From positions 28,382-92,381 of the forward strand of contig JAAESI010000159.1 in assembly GCA_024229515.1 (NCBI GenBank): a DNA stretch of 64,000 nucleotides, in the 5' to 3' direction. Shown piece by piece: positions 25,760 through 35,800 of the stretch. The notes beneath the pieces are model-generated. The model saw only the letters and a list, made by a program, of their open reading frames with translations, was not told where the DNA came from and ran no database searches. Source of the stretch: Pseudomonadota bacterium. Its GTDB lineage: Bacteria > Myxococcota_A > UBA796 > UBA9615. The translations under genes were made by a program, and so were the position numbers. Positions within the stretch are counted from its first letter, which is position 1; every line of letters starts with the position of its first letter.

Positions 25760-26778
25760 CTCCCGAGCAGTTCCGCGCCACGGTCCTGGACTTCGACCCC
25801 GCGCTCGCGATCGGGGAGACCGAGTCCCCCCCGGCCGACTGGTACACCGAGGCGTCGGTCGCTTCGTTGGAGGACGAAGCCGTCTTCGGGCGGTCCTGGC
25901 TGTTCGCCTGCCGCGACGATCAAGTGGCGGTCCCCGGCGCCTGGATCGCGGGTCGGCACGGGCGGTTGCCCTGGCTGGTCGTGCGGGATGAGGACGGCAC
26001 CCTCCGCGCGTTCCACAACAGCTGCCGCCACCGCGGCTCCGAGGTGCTGATGGGCGACGGCTGCGCCGCCAAGCTCGTCTGCCGCTACCACGGCTGGAGC
26101 TACGGGCTCGACGGCCGCATGAACGCACGCACGCACCTCCCGCCGCTGCAGGTGGCGGAGTGGGGCCCCCTGGTGCTCATCAACGCCGACCCCGAAGCGG
26201 CCGCTCCCGACGTGCTCGAGCTCGACTTCGGCGGCCTGCAGTGGGTCGCGCGCCGGTCCTACGACGTGGGGTGCAACTGGAAGGCCTTCTGCGACAACTA
26301 CCTGGACGGCGGCTACCACATCGCCCACGTCCACACCTCGCTGGACGCGCAGCTGGACATGGGCAGCTACCGCACCGAGCTGGGCGGCGCGTGGTCGGTG
26401 CAGACCGCCGGCCCCGGCGACGTCGCCGAGCGGATCGGCGAGGGCGCCACCTACGTGTTCCGCTACCCCAGCCTCATGCTCAACCGCTACGGCCCGGTCC
26501 TGGACACAAACGTGGTCATCCCTCTCGCACCCAATCGATGCCGGGTGCTCTTTGACTTCTGGTTCGACGAAGGTGTCCTCACTGACGAGGCGTTCGTCGC
26601 CCGCAGCCTGGAGCAGAGCCACGTGACCCAGCTCGAAGACATCGAGATCAGCGAGTCGGTTCAGGTCGGAACCGAGTCCCCCGCGTTCGCCCGCGGCCGC
26701 TACGCCCCCCGGCTCGAGATCGCCATCCACCACTTCCATCGGCTGCTCGCCGAGGACCTTCGGAGTGCCCTGCCATGA
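25756..26778 (+). CDS. Rieske non-heme iron oxygenase, alpha subunit type
   Basis: A 340-residue aromatic-ring-hydroxylase-type oxygenase. The Rieske [2Fe-2S] ligands are in NSCRHRG (Cys-x-His) and CRYHGWSY (Cys-x2-His), around residues 80-110. The catalytic domain has DNYLDGGYHIAHVH, giving the His-x4-His iron ligands, and a later Asp in QLEDIEISESV completes the facial triad. The sequence is nearer to the choline-monooxygenase-like single-component branch than to multi-subunit dioxygenases. No reductase gene is present nearby, so electrons must come from an unlinked partner. GTG 25756 overlaps the previous stop, and its stop overlaps the next ATG, so it is translated in concert with the sugar enzymes. 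Hydroxylation or demethylation of a sugar conjugate is possible but unproven. Confidence 0.9.
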   Translation: MTPEQFRATVLDFDPALAIGETESPPADWYTEASVASLEDEAVFGRSWLFACRDDQVAVPGAWIAGRHGRLPWLVVRDEDGTLRAFHNSCRHRGSEVLMGDGCAAKLVCRYHGWSYGLDGRMNARTHLPPLQVAEWGPLVLINADPEAAAPDVLELDFGGLQWVARRSYDVGCNWKAFCDNYLDGGYHIAHVHTSLDAQLDMGSYRTELGGAWSVQTAGPGDVAERIGEGATYVFRYPSLMLNRYGPVLDTNVVIPLAPNRCRVLFDFWFDEGVLTDEAFVARSLEQSHVTQLEDIEISESVQVGTESPAFARGRYAPRLEIAIHHFHRLLAEDLRSALP

Positions 26779-27254
26779 CCAACCGCCGTCAGTTCCTGTC
26801 CGGCCTCGCCGCCCTGATCGCGGCGGGCGTGATCGCCCCCGAAGACGCCCTCGCCGGTCCGCGCGGCCGCAAGCGTCGCAAGAAGAAGCGCCGGGTGCGC
26901 CGCAAGGTCCGCCGCCGCGTGCGCCGCCGTCACCGCCGTCGCGTGCGTCGCCGCACGGTCCGCGGCCGCAACCTCTGGGTCGTGCCCCCGGCCGTCGCGG
27001 TGGGCTGGGAGCTCATGCTCGATGACAAGGTCGTGGTGGTGAAGGAGCGGCGCACCGAGACGATCGAGGACGTCGAGGTCACCGTGCTCGTGGTCGTCGA
27101 CGACGCCGGCAAGGAGCAGGAGCTGGAGGTCCACCTCGAGGACGACGAGACCAACGGTCAGCTCCTCGCCGGCTCCGTGCTCCCCGAGGAGGACACCACC
27201 ACCCCCGCGACCGAGGGTGAGGAAGAAGTCGAGGAGTGGGTCGAAGAGGAGTAG
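26775..27254 (+). CDS. Tat-signal protein with a long Arg/Lys tract
   Basis: A 159-residue protein. The N-terminus TNRRQFLSGLAALIAAGVIA has the twin-arginine motif RRQFL and a hydrophobic core ending near ALA-GP, so export by Tat is likely. Right after the predicted cleavage site comes a 36-residue stretch that is about 80 percent Arg/Lys (for example RRKVRRRVRRRHRRR), then a beta-rich acidic domain (VVVVKERRTETIEDVEVTVL) and an Asp/Glu tail ending VEEWVEEE. The basic and acidic halves could fold on each other or bind a polyanion. I know no family for it. The ATG overlaps the stop of the Rieske gene (ATGA), making it the last gene of the PIG-L/GT4/Rieske operon. Confidence 0.75.
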   Translation: MTNRRQFLSGLAALIAAGVIAPEDALAGPRGRKRRKKKRRVRRKVRRRVRRRHRRRVRRRTVRGRNLWVVPPAVAVGWELMLDDKVVVVKERRTETIEDVEVTVLVVVDDAGKEQELEVHLEDDETNGQLLAGSVLPEEDTTTPATEGEEEVEEWVEEE

Positions 27255-27257
27255 TCC

Positions 27258-29390
27258 TCAGGCGGGCGCGACGTCCACCACCACTTCGCTGAGGGCGGCG
27301 TTGCCGCTGAGTCGGTCTACGGCGGTCTCGTCGGTGAGATCGTTGATCGAGACGCCGCCCGCCTTCCTGGCGACCGCCAGCTGCGCGTCGGTGTCCCCGT
27401 GACCCCAGCCGTGGGGCAGGCTCACGACCCCCGGCATCACCTCGTCGGTGACCTCCACCGGCACTTCGACCGACCCGACGCGGGACGACACCCGGACCGG
27501 CTTGCCATCGACGACCCCCGCCTCGGCGGCGTCGTCGGGGTGCATCATCAGCGTGCACCGACGCTGTTTGCCCCGAAGCATGCGCTCGGAGTTGTGCAGC
27601 CACGAGTTGCAGCCGCGCAGCTGCCGCCGCCCGATGAGGCGCAGCCTCCCGGTGAGATCCCCGTCGGCGAACGACGCTTCCAGCCGGCTCAGGTCCTGGC
27701 GCATCGGCTCGGGGGCGACCGCGACGGGCTTGCCGAGCCGCCCGGTCTGCAGCTCGCCCAGGTCGACCCCGTGCTCGCTGCGCTCCAGCTTCTTGACGCT
27801 CAAGCGGGGACCGAAGGGCCGTCGCAGGCCGTGGGGGCCGGCTCGCAGCCCCAGTTCCAGGAGGCCCCGGGCGCCCAGCTTCTTGGCCGCGGCGGTGCGC
27901 AGCCGATCGGCCCGGGCCTTGGGGTGGCCCGACTGCTTCGCGATCCGCTCGGCGAGGCCGACGAGGATGTCCCAGTCATCCAGCGCACCGTCCGGCGGGG
28001 GGAACACGGGGCCGTCGTACTTGGCCGTATTCCGCACCGCGAAGGCGTGGAACGCGAAGCCGTAGTGGTCGGTCTCGAGGTGGGAGACGGGCGGGAGGAT
28101 GAGGTTGGCCTGGGCGCTCGTGGCGGAGATCCACGGGTCCACGGCGACGAAGAAGTCGAGGCCGTCGGTCTCGGCGCGGAGGCGGCGTCCGTTGGGGGTG
28201 CTCAGGGTCGGGTTGCCGGCGACCGTGATGAGGGCCCGGATCTGCCGCTCGCCGGGCGTGGTCATCTCGTCGGCCATCGCCGCCGCGGGGAGCTCGCCGT
28301 TGAACTCCGGCACGTCGCCGACGCGGCTGCGCCACCGGCCCCAGGAGCCGCCCATGCCCCACGCGGTGCCGATCTCGGCGAGGTCGAACGCCGGCGTCGT
28401 CCACATCAGGCCGCCGGGCCGGTCCAGGTTCCCCGTCAGCGCCGAGATGGCGTACACGAGCCACGCCGCGAGGGTCCCGAACTGCTGCGTGCAGGCGCCG
28501 AGTCGGGCGTAGAGCGCGGCCCCTTCGGTCTCGGCGGCGTGGGCGCGCACGAGGGCTCGGAGGGTGTCCGGGGCCAGCCCGGTGGAGTCCGCGACCTGCT
28601 CGGGGGTCCACGGCTCGACCAGGGCGCGCAGCTCCTCGACGCCCGTCATCGTGACGCCGTCCCGCACCAGCCCCTCGGCGAAGAGCACGTGCACCCACGC
28701 CAGGAGCATCAGCGGATCGGTGCCGGGTCGGATGGCGTGGTGCCGGTCGGCAACCGCCGCGGTCTCGCTGTGGCGCGGGTCGATCACGACGATCGAGCCG
28801 CCCCGGTCCTGAATCCCCTTGAGGCGTCCCTTGATGTCCGGCGCGGTCATGATCGAGCCGTTGGAGACCACCGGGTTGGCGCCGAGCACGACGAGGTGGC
28901 GGCAGCGATCCAGGTCGGGGATCGGCATGCGGAGCGCGTTTCCGAACATCTGCCACGCCGCGAACATGTGCGGCGCCTGGTCCACGGTCGAGGCGCTGTA
29001 GCGGTTGGGCGTGTGCATGACGTCGCCCAGCACCTGCGCGCCCAGGGCGGCGGAGTATTTGTGGGCGACGGGGTTGCCCAGGTACATCGCCACCGCCGGG
29101 AAGCCGTGCGTTCGCTGGACCGCACCGAGGCGGTCCGCGCTCATCTGCAGGGCCTCGTCCCAGCCGATCTCGACCCAGTCCGACCCGACCCGCTTCACCG
29201 GGCCGCGCAGCCGATCCGGATCGGTGTGCACGTCCTCCAGGGCGGTCGCCTTGGGGCAGATGTGGCCCTTGCTGAGGGGGTCGTCGCGATCGCCCCGGAT
29301 CGAGATGATCTCGGGCCCCTTGACCGTGATCGCGAGCCCACACAGCGCCTCACAGAACGGGCAGGTGGTGTGGGCGATCCGCTCGCTCAC
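27258..29390 (-). CDS. Molybdopterin-dependent oxidoreductase
   Basis: A 710-residue member of the DMSO reductase/formate dehydrogenase superfamily. The N-terminal [4Fe-4S] site is CPFCEALCG followed by GHICPKATAL (Cys-x2-Cys-x3-Cys-x27-Cys type), then a three-domain molybdopterin core with DQAPHMFAAWQMFGN and VVLGANPVVSNG, and a C-terminal dinucleotide-binding domain containing LMMHPDDAAEAG and VSLPHGWGHG. There is no Tat signal, so the enzyme should work in the cytosol. The reaction cannot be assigned; no small or membrane subunit is encoded next to it. GTG 29390 overlaps the stop of the SDR gene upstream. The stop is four bases from the convergent Tat-protein gene. Confidence 0.88.
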   Translation of the reverse strand: MSERIAHTTCPFCEALCGLAITVKGPEIISIRGDRDDPLSKGHICPKATALEDVHTDPDRLRGPVKRVGSDWVEIGWDEALQMSADRLGAVQRTHGFPAVAMYLGNPVAHKYSAALGAQVLGDVMHTPNRYSASTVDQAPHMFAAWQMFGNALRMPIPDLDRCRHLVVLGANPVVSNGSIMTAPDIKGRLKGIQDRGGSIVVIDPRHSETAAVADRHHAIRPGTDPLMLLAWVHVLFAEGLVRDGVTMTGVEELRALVEPWTPEQVADSTGLAPDTLRALVRAHAAETEGAALYARLGACTQQFGTLAAWLVYAISALTGNLDRPGGLMWTTPAFDLAEIGTAWGMGGSWGRWRSRVGDVPEFNGELPAAAMADEMTTPGERQIRALITVAGNPTLSTPNGRRLRAETDGLDFFVAVDPWISATSAQANLILPPVSHLETDHYGFAFHAFAVRNTAKYDGPVFPPPDGALDDWDILVGLAERIAKQSGHPKARADRLRTAAAKKLGARGLLELGLRAGPHGLRRPFGPRLSVKKLERSEHGVDLGELQTGRLGKPVAVAPEPMRQDLSRLEASFADGDLTGRLRLIGRRQLRGCNSWLHNSERMLRGKQRRCTLMMHPDDAAEAGVVDGKPVRVSSRVGSVEVPVEVTDEVMPGVVSLPHGWGHGDTDAQLAVARKAGGVSINDLTDETAVDRLSGNAALSEVVVDVAPA

Positions 29391-30049
29391 CACGGCAGGA
29401 TCTCGCCGTTGCTGTGCCAGAAGCTGCCGCTGGTCTCCATTGTGAGCTCGTCGATCCGCGCGAGCAGGCCCGCCGCCGCCTCGGTGGCGTCGATGTAGCC
29501 GCGTCCCCCGGTCATGCCGGTGCGCACGAATCCGGGGTGCAGCAGCGCCACGGCGATGCCCCGCCCCTCCAGATCGCGCGCCAGCGACACGCCTGCGATG
29601 TTCGCCGCGGCCTTGCTCATGCGGTAGCCGTAGTGGCTGCCGGAGGTGTTGTCGCCGACCGAGCCCAAGCGGGAGGTCACGATGGCGACCTTGGCGCCCT
29701 CGCCGAGGGTCTCCAGCAGCGCCGACGTCACCCGCAGCGGCCCCAGCGCGTTGACCTCGAACTGCAGGCGGGCGCCGTCCCAGTCCAGGTCGTCCAGGGA
29801 CTGCCGCTTGAGCACGCCGGCGTTGTTGATGAGGAGGTCGAACTGCCGGCCTTCGGCGCGGGTCCGGAGGATGTCGATCACCGCGTCGTCGCCGACTTCG
29901 ATGTCGTCCCAGACCTCGTCCGCGACGGAGCGAAGCTCGGTGCCCGGGGTTCGGCACGCCCCGACGACGGTCCAGCCCCCCGCTTTGAGCTGGCGGCAAA
30001 GCTCTAGCCCGATCCCCCGATTGGCTCCGGTCACGATGGCGGTCGACAT
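29387..30049 (-). CDS. Short-chain dehydrogenase/reductase
   Basis: A 220-residue classical SDR. The NAD(P)-binding motif is TGANRGIG at residues 8-15, followed by NNAGVL; the catalytic residues are Ser in VTSRLGS and the YGYRMSK pair (Tyr-x3-Lys). The N-terminal Arg in the glycine motif favours NADP. Overall it resembles the CsgA-like/carbonyl-reductase branch. The length is slightly short of the usual 250. It is coupled to the molybdopterin oxidoreductase gene by a GTGA overlap, so the two enzymes may act on the same substrate. It diverges from the glutathione transferase gene at 30074, with 24 bases between. Confidence 0.88.
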   Translation of the reverse strand: MSTAIVTGANRGIGLELCRQLKAGGWTVVGACRTPGTELRSVADEVWDDIEVGDDAVIDILRTRAEGRQFDLLINNAGVLKRQSLDDLDWDGARLQFEVNALGPLRVTSALLETLGEGAKVAIVTSRLGSVGDNTSGSHYGYRMSKAAANIAGVSLARDLEGRGIAVALLHPGFVRTGMTGGRGYIDATEAAAGLLARIDELTMETSGSFWHSNGEILPW

Positions 30050-30073
30050 GGCCCGAGTGTACCGTCCCGTGCC

Positions 30074-30955
30074 ATGGGACTACTCGTCGATGGTGTGTGG
30101 CAGGACCGGTGGTACGACACGAGCAAATCGGGCGGCCGATTCGTGCGCAAGGAAGCGCAGTTTCGTGATCAGACGTTCGTCCGCGAGGACGGGCGGTACC
30201 ACCTGTACGTGTCGTACGCGTGCCCGTGGGCGCACCGGACGCTGATCTTCCGAGCGCTGTACGGCCTGCAGGACGTGGTCGATGTGTCGGTGGTCCACCC
30301 GTTCATGCTGACGGAGGGGTGGACGTTCGAGGACGACTGGCCGGGGGCCACCGGGGATCGGCAGTTCGGCTCCACCCGGATGCACCAGATCTACACGCGC
30401 GCCCAGGCCGACTACACCGGGCGGGTCACCGTGCCGGTGCTTTGGGACAAGGTCGAAGGCCGCATCGTCAACAACGAGTCCGCCGAGATCATCCGCATGT
30501 TCGGCCCCGAAGCGCTGCGGGAGGAGATCGATGCGGTGAACGCGCGGGTCTATCCAGACGTGAACAACGGCGTGTACCGGTGCGGCTTCGCGACGAAGCA
30601 GGAGGCCTACGACGAGGCCGTGGAGCAGCTGTCCGAGACGCTCCGTTGGCTGGAGGAGCGGATGTCAGGCCGCACGTACCTGGTCGCCGAGACGCTGACG
30701 GAGGCCGACTGGCGGCTGTTCACGACGCTGATCCGGTTCGACGCCGTCTACCACGGGCATTTCAAGTGCAACGTGCGCCGGATCGCCGATTACCCGAACC
30801 TCAACACGCTGATGCGGCGGCTGTACAACCACCCCGGGGTGGCCGAGACGGTGCACTTCGATCACATCCGGTGGCACTACATGTACAGCCACGACAGCAT
30901 CAACCCGCACCGGGTGGTGTCGAAGGGCCCGGAGCTGGATCTCAGCCCGGTCTAG
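30074..30955 (+). CDS. Glutathionyl-hydroquinone reductase (YqjG/ECM4 type)
   Basis: A 293-residue omega-like glutathione transferase. The thioredoxin-fold N-terminal domain carries the family active site SYACPWAHR, with Cys50 as the nucleophile, and the VPVLWDK and NNESAEIIRMF phrases that bind glutathione. The helical C-terminal domain includes TLTEADWRLFTTLIRFD and ends near HFDHIRWHYMYSHDSINPHR, as is usual for this family. Known members reduce glutathionyl-hydroquinones and so recycle quinones conjugated by glutathione. Cytosolic. It shares its stop as CTAG with the convergent thioredoxin-like lipoprotein gene at 30952. Confidence 0.92.
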   Translation: MGLLVDGVWQDRWYDTSKSGGRFVRKEAQFRDQTFVREDGRYHLYVSYACPWAHRTLIFRALYGLQDVVDVSVVHPFMLTEGWTFEDDWPGATGDRQFGSTRMHQIYTRAQADYTGRVTVPVLWDKVEGRIVNNESAEIIRMFGPEALREEIDAVNARVYPDVNNGVYRCGFATKQEAYDEAVEQLSETLRWLEERMSGRTYLVAETLTEADWRLFTTLIRFDAVYHGHFKCNVRRIADYPNLNTLMRRLYNHPGVAETVHFDHIRWHYMYSHDSINPHRVVSKGPELDLSPV

Positions 30956-31800
30956 AGGCCCGCGAGCTCCATCGCGACGGCGAGCGCTTCGAAGTCCAGC
31001 TGGGTGGCATTGCGCATGTTCAAGTACTCGATCTCGAGGTCGCTGTTGACCGCGTGGAAGTTCGGGAACCCACCCTGATCGAGGTGATCCATCATCCCGT
31101 TCATCTCGGGATCAGCGATCACCGGGACCTTCTCGTTGGGGTAGTCGTCGTCCCACTCCTCGGAGGTCTGCTGCGTGGCCGGGGCGCCGGAGTTGTTCTG
31201 CTCCATGATGGTGACCCAGTAGATGTCGCCGTCAGCCACGGCGTCGACGAACCCGGGGTACGACGCGCTGAGGTTGTAGACGTCGTTGCCACCGGCGAGC
31301 CACTCGGCGGTGTTCATGCACGGGGGGCACCACTGGGCGCTGACGTCGATGATGATCGGCTTGCCCTGGCCGCCGAAGTCGTAGAGGTCGACCTCGTCGC
31401 CGAACTGGTCCACGCCCACCAGGCGGCCGATGACGTCACCCTCGTTGGCGATGGAGCTCATGCTCACGCCGTCGATGTCGTCCTTGTCGGGGTTGTAGGG
31501 CCAGTGGCCGGTGTAGAAGCCCGAGTCGTCGTCGTTCGGGTCGAAGCCGTTCTCCAGCTCCAGGCTGTCGTCGTAGCCGTCGCCGTCGGTGTCGCTCTCC
31601 AGCGGGTTGGTGGAGTGCTCCCACACCTCGTCGCCGTCGCTGAGCCCGTCGCCGTCCGTGTCGGCGTTGTTGGGGTCGCTGCCGACCGTCGCTTCGTCAG
31701 CGTCCGACAGCCCGTCGCCGTCAGCGTCGGGCTCGGTCGGGGTGCAGGCGGCCAGGAAGGCGAAGCAAAGCAGGCAGGTCAGGGTCTTGGGCCAGGACAT
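30952..31800 (-). CDS. TSP3-repeat lipoprotein with thioredoxin-like domain (Cys form)
   Basis: A 282-residue lipoprotein: signal peptide ending AFLAAC (Cys19), then three calcium-binding thrombospondin type 3 units (DADGDGLSDADE, DTDGDGLSDGDE, DTDGDGYDDSLE) at about residues 25-85, and a thioredoxin-like domain with SAQWCPPCMNTAEWL as the CxxC active site near residue 160 and a cis-Pro region in NEKVPVIADPE. It should be a membrane-anchored disulfide reductase or oxidase facing the periplasm or outside. It follows the selenocysteine-type thioredoxin lipoprotein (31868-32671) on the same strand with 67 bases between; the pair probably share a transcript and a redox task. Confidence 0.88.
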   Translation of the reverse strand: MSWPKTLTCLLCFAFLAACTPTEPDADGDGLSDADEATVGSDPNNADTDGDGLSDGDEVWEHSTNPLESDTDGDGYDDSLELENGFDPNDDDSGFYTGHWPYNPDKDDIDGVSMSSIANEGDVIGRLVGVDQFGDEVDLYDFGGQGKPIIIDVSAQWCPPCMNTAEWLAGGNDVYNLSASYPGFVDAVADGDIYWVTIMEQNNSGAPATQQTSEEWDDDYPNEKVPVIADPEMNGMMDHLDQGGFPNFHAVNSDLEIEYLNMRNATQLDFEALAVAMELAGL

Positions 31801-31867
31801 GAGATCTCCGTGCGGGGAATGCAGAAGTATAGGGGCCTGCCGGCGTCGAAACCGGGCGAAATCGGGC

Positions 31868-32671
<804 letters not shown>

Positions 32672-32781
32672 GCGCGCAAGACTACTGCACTCGGGGCCGA
32701 CATCGATGACGATTGAGTCGGCCGCTGAGGCGCTGGGGGGCTGTGCTCTGGGGCCGGGAGTCGAGCGATGTCCGAGTAGGC

Positions 32782-32798
32782 GGCGCGTCCGGCGCGCC
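32782..32798 (-). terminator. GC-rich hairpin between kinase relic and selenoprotein gene
   Basis: GGCGCG and CGCGCC form a 6-bp stem with a 5-base loop, 31 bases beyond the stop of the frameshifted kinase gene. No T-run follows, so an intrinsic terminator role is only possible. Confidence 0.25.
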
Positions 32799-32828
32799 TC
32801 TCGGCAAACCCAGGCCGCAAGACCCAAA

Positions 32829-35800
32829 TCAGTCCAGCAACGTCGTGAGGTGGTCGCGCACTTCCGGCGGAACCGAGGTGAAGCCGACGTGCGTCCCGTT
32901 CGCTCCCACTTCGAGCACCTTGGCGTACAGGTCGCCCCCGATCCGGGTCCCCGCTTCGTTCAGGAACTGGATCTTCAGGTCGGTCAGCGGGGCCAGCGGC
33001 ATGCCCGTCATCAACTCGCCCTCCTCCGCCGACATCCGCCGGAACGCGCCGGCGTGGACCGTGGCGGCGACGACACCGCCACTGACGACCTGGAAGCGAA
33101 GCGGGCTCGGAACAGGGAGCTGAGTCAACGAGGCGCGTTTGCGCCGGTAGCGGAGGGGTTCGGCTCCGCCCAGGCCCTCCACCTCGAACAGCGTCAGCGG
33201 CTTGGCCACGCCCTTGGTGGAGAACTCCATCGAGCCCGACAGTACGAGGTCCTCGGCGGCCGACGCGGTCGCCTCCGAGATCAGGATCTGCCCGCCGACC
33301 GTGCAGCCCTCGATGCGGGCGGCGAGGTTCACGTCCAGCCCGATGGCGCTGTACTTGGTCCGCGCCTGGCTCCCGATGTTGCCCACGACGGCGGCGCCGG
33401 TGTGCACGCCGATGCCCATCTCGAGCTTGCTCAGATCGTCGCCGCCTCCGGCCTTGAGCTCCTCCATTGCGAGCATCATCGCGAGCGCACAGCGCACCGC
33501 CTGCCGCGGAGCGTCGTCCTGGGCGATGGGGGCTCCGAAGAAGACGAACAGCCCGTCACCGAGGATCGCGTTGATGGTGCCGCCGTGGCGGTGGATGACG
33601 GCGAACATCACCTCGAAGTAGCGGTTCAAGAGCGCCAGCACCTCTTCGGGCTCCAGCTGCTCCGCCAACGACGTGAAGCCGCGGACGTCCGATGCGAGCA
33701 CCGTGATCGGCCGCCGCTCGCCGCCGAGCTTGAGCGCCTCGGGGTCTTCCAGAAGGTGCTCGACGACGTCGTCCGACACGTATCGGCCGAAGGTGGCGCG
33801 GATGAACTTCGTGCGCGCCACCAGCTTGTCCTGAGTCACCCGGAGGTCGTCGAGGGTCTCGACGAGCTCCTCGTTCTTGGCGGCCAGTTGCTCGGTGCGG
33901 CTGGCGGCCTTGCCCTCCATCTCGTTGTAGAGCCGGGCGTTCTCGAACGAGATGCTGAACTGCGACGCGAGCAGGTTGATGACCTCCAGCCGATCCTCGG
34001 TGAAGGCGCCGACCACGGCCCCGTTCTCCAGGTAGAGCAGGCCGACCGTGGCCCCCTTGTTCCGAAGGGGGAGGCACAGAACCGACCGCGGGCGTGTCCG
34101 GACGATGTAGCCGTCCTTGGTGAACCGACCCTCGTTGACCGCGTCGTTGAGGACCACCGGCTCGGACGTGCGCGCGACGTGCTGGATCACGGAGGTGGCA
34201 GCCTTGCTGTAGCTGTCCAGGGAGACGTTCAGCTCGACGTTGGTGGTGAGCGCCTGCTCGCCGGTGGCGTCGGTCACCAGCCGGGCGGCGGCGCGGACCG
34301 CCAGCTCACCCTCATCGACCACCACCAGCACCCCGTGCTGGGCCCCCGCGTTCTCCACCACCAGCTCCATCAGACGGCTGAGCAGCCGCTCCAGCTTGAT
34401 CTCGCCGGAGATGGCCTGCGACGCCTTGATGACGGCGGCGAGGTCCAGCAACCCGGTGGAGGCCTCCGTGCTCGTGACCGAGACCGACTGGATCGTGCCC
34501 GCGGTGGGCACGCTGCGAGCCTCCGTCAAGGCCCCGAACTCCGCGTCGAGCAGCTCGACCTTCCGCTGGGCCCCCCACAGCTCGTAGCCGTAGCGCGTCT
34601 GGGTCAGGTACCCGCGGCTCAGCTCGTCCCGTCCCTGGAGGGCCCAGTAGCGCCCCGCGAGCTCGCAGGCGAGGGCGTGATCCGCGGGCCACCGGTGCTC
34701 CTCGGCGAGCTCGATGGCCCGCTCGTACCCGGCGATGGCGGCGGGGCCGTCCCCGTCGATGCGGGCCTTCTCCGCCTCCACCAGCGCGTGGGTGTGGCCC
34801 CAGTTGGCTTCGCAGTGCACGACGTAGCCGGCCAGCTGCTCGAGCACCTTGTCCAGTTCTTCGGTCAGCGCCGCACGCTCATCGTCGGCGGCGTCGGGGA
34901 TCACGCCCGTGAGCGCCAGCCCGGTGTGGAACGCGATGCGTCCGACGGTGATGTTGCCGGGGATCGAAGCGACGGTCGTGGATGCCTCCCGGAGGGCGGC
35001 GAGGGCGGCGGTCCGGTCGTTGCAGAGGTTCAGGGCGGCCACCTTGAACGCGTGGAAGTAGCACAGGACCATGGCCGCGCCGTTGGCCACGGCGCGCTCG
35101 AGGAATGCCTCCTCGGTCAAGCCGTCGCAGCTGAAGTCGTCGTAGGCGGCGGTGTTGCCGGCGAGGGCGTTGGCGGAGTGGCGGATCGCCTGGCTCGCGT
35201 CTTCGGCGATCTTCTCCTTCACCTTCTGGCAGAACGTGGTGTCAGCCGCCGACTGCTCCAGCATCTGGTCCAGGGGGTCTCCCAGGACGAGCGCGTTGAG
35301 GCTCAGGTAGACCATGTTGTAGGTCGCGAACTGGATCTCTCCGGCCTGGAGTCCGGCCTGGATTCCGTCTTCCACGATCGGTCTGGCGTCCCGCATCGGA
35401 CGGACCCAGCAGTGGGCCCAGTTGCCGCTGAGGAAGCAGGCCTGGGCTTTGTCCGCCATCGACCCCGTTCGGTCGCACAACTCGCGCGCCAGGACCGTGA
35501 ACTCGTAGCCGCCCGGAGGGTCGCCGAACATGGCGCTGAGCAGGTGCCCGTACTGCGCGTACACCGCCATGCCGTCGGTCGGGTTGCCGTGCTCGGCGAT
35601 CAGCTTCATCGACTCGAACCCCAGCACGCTGTAGAGCAGGGGGTCGATGTAGAAGGCGGCGGCCATGGCCCGACTCAGCAGCCGGGTGGTCCCGATCGCC
35701 ACAGGATCGGTCATCGTCGGGCGGTCCAGGAACGAGGACGCCGGCTGGCCCCCGAGAAGCCCCTGGAGCTTGCCGAACGCCGCCAGCATCGCGTCCATGT

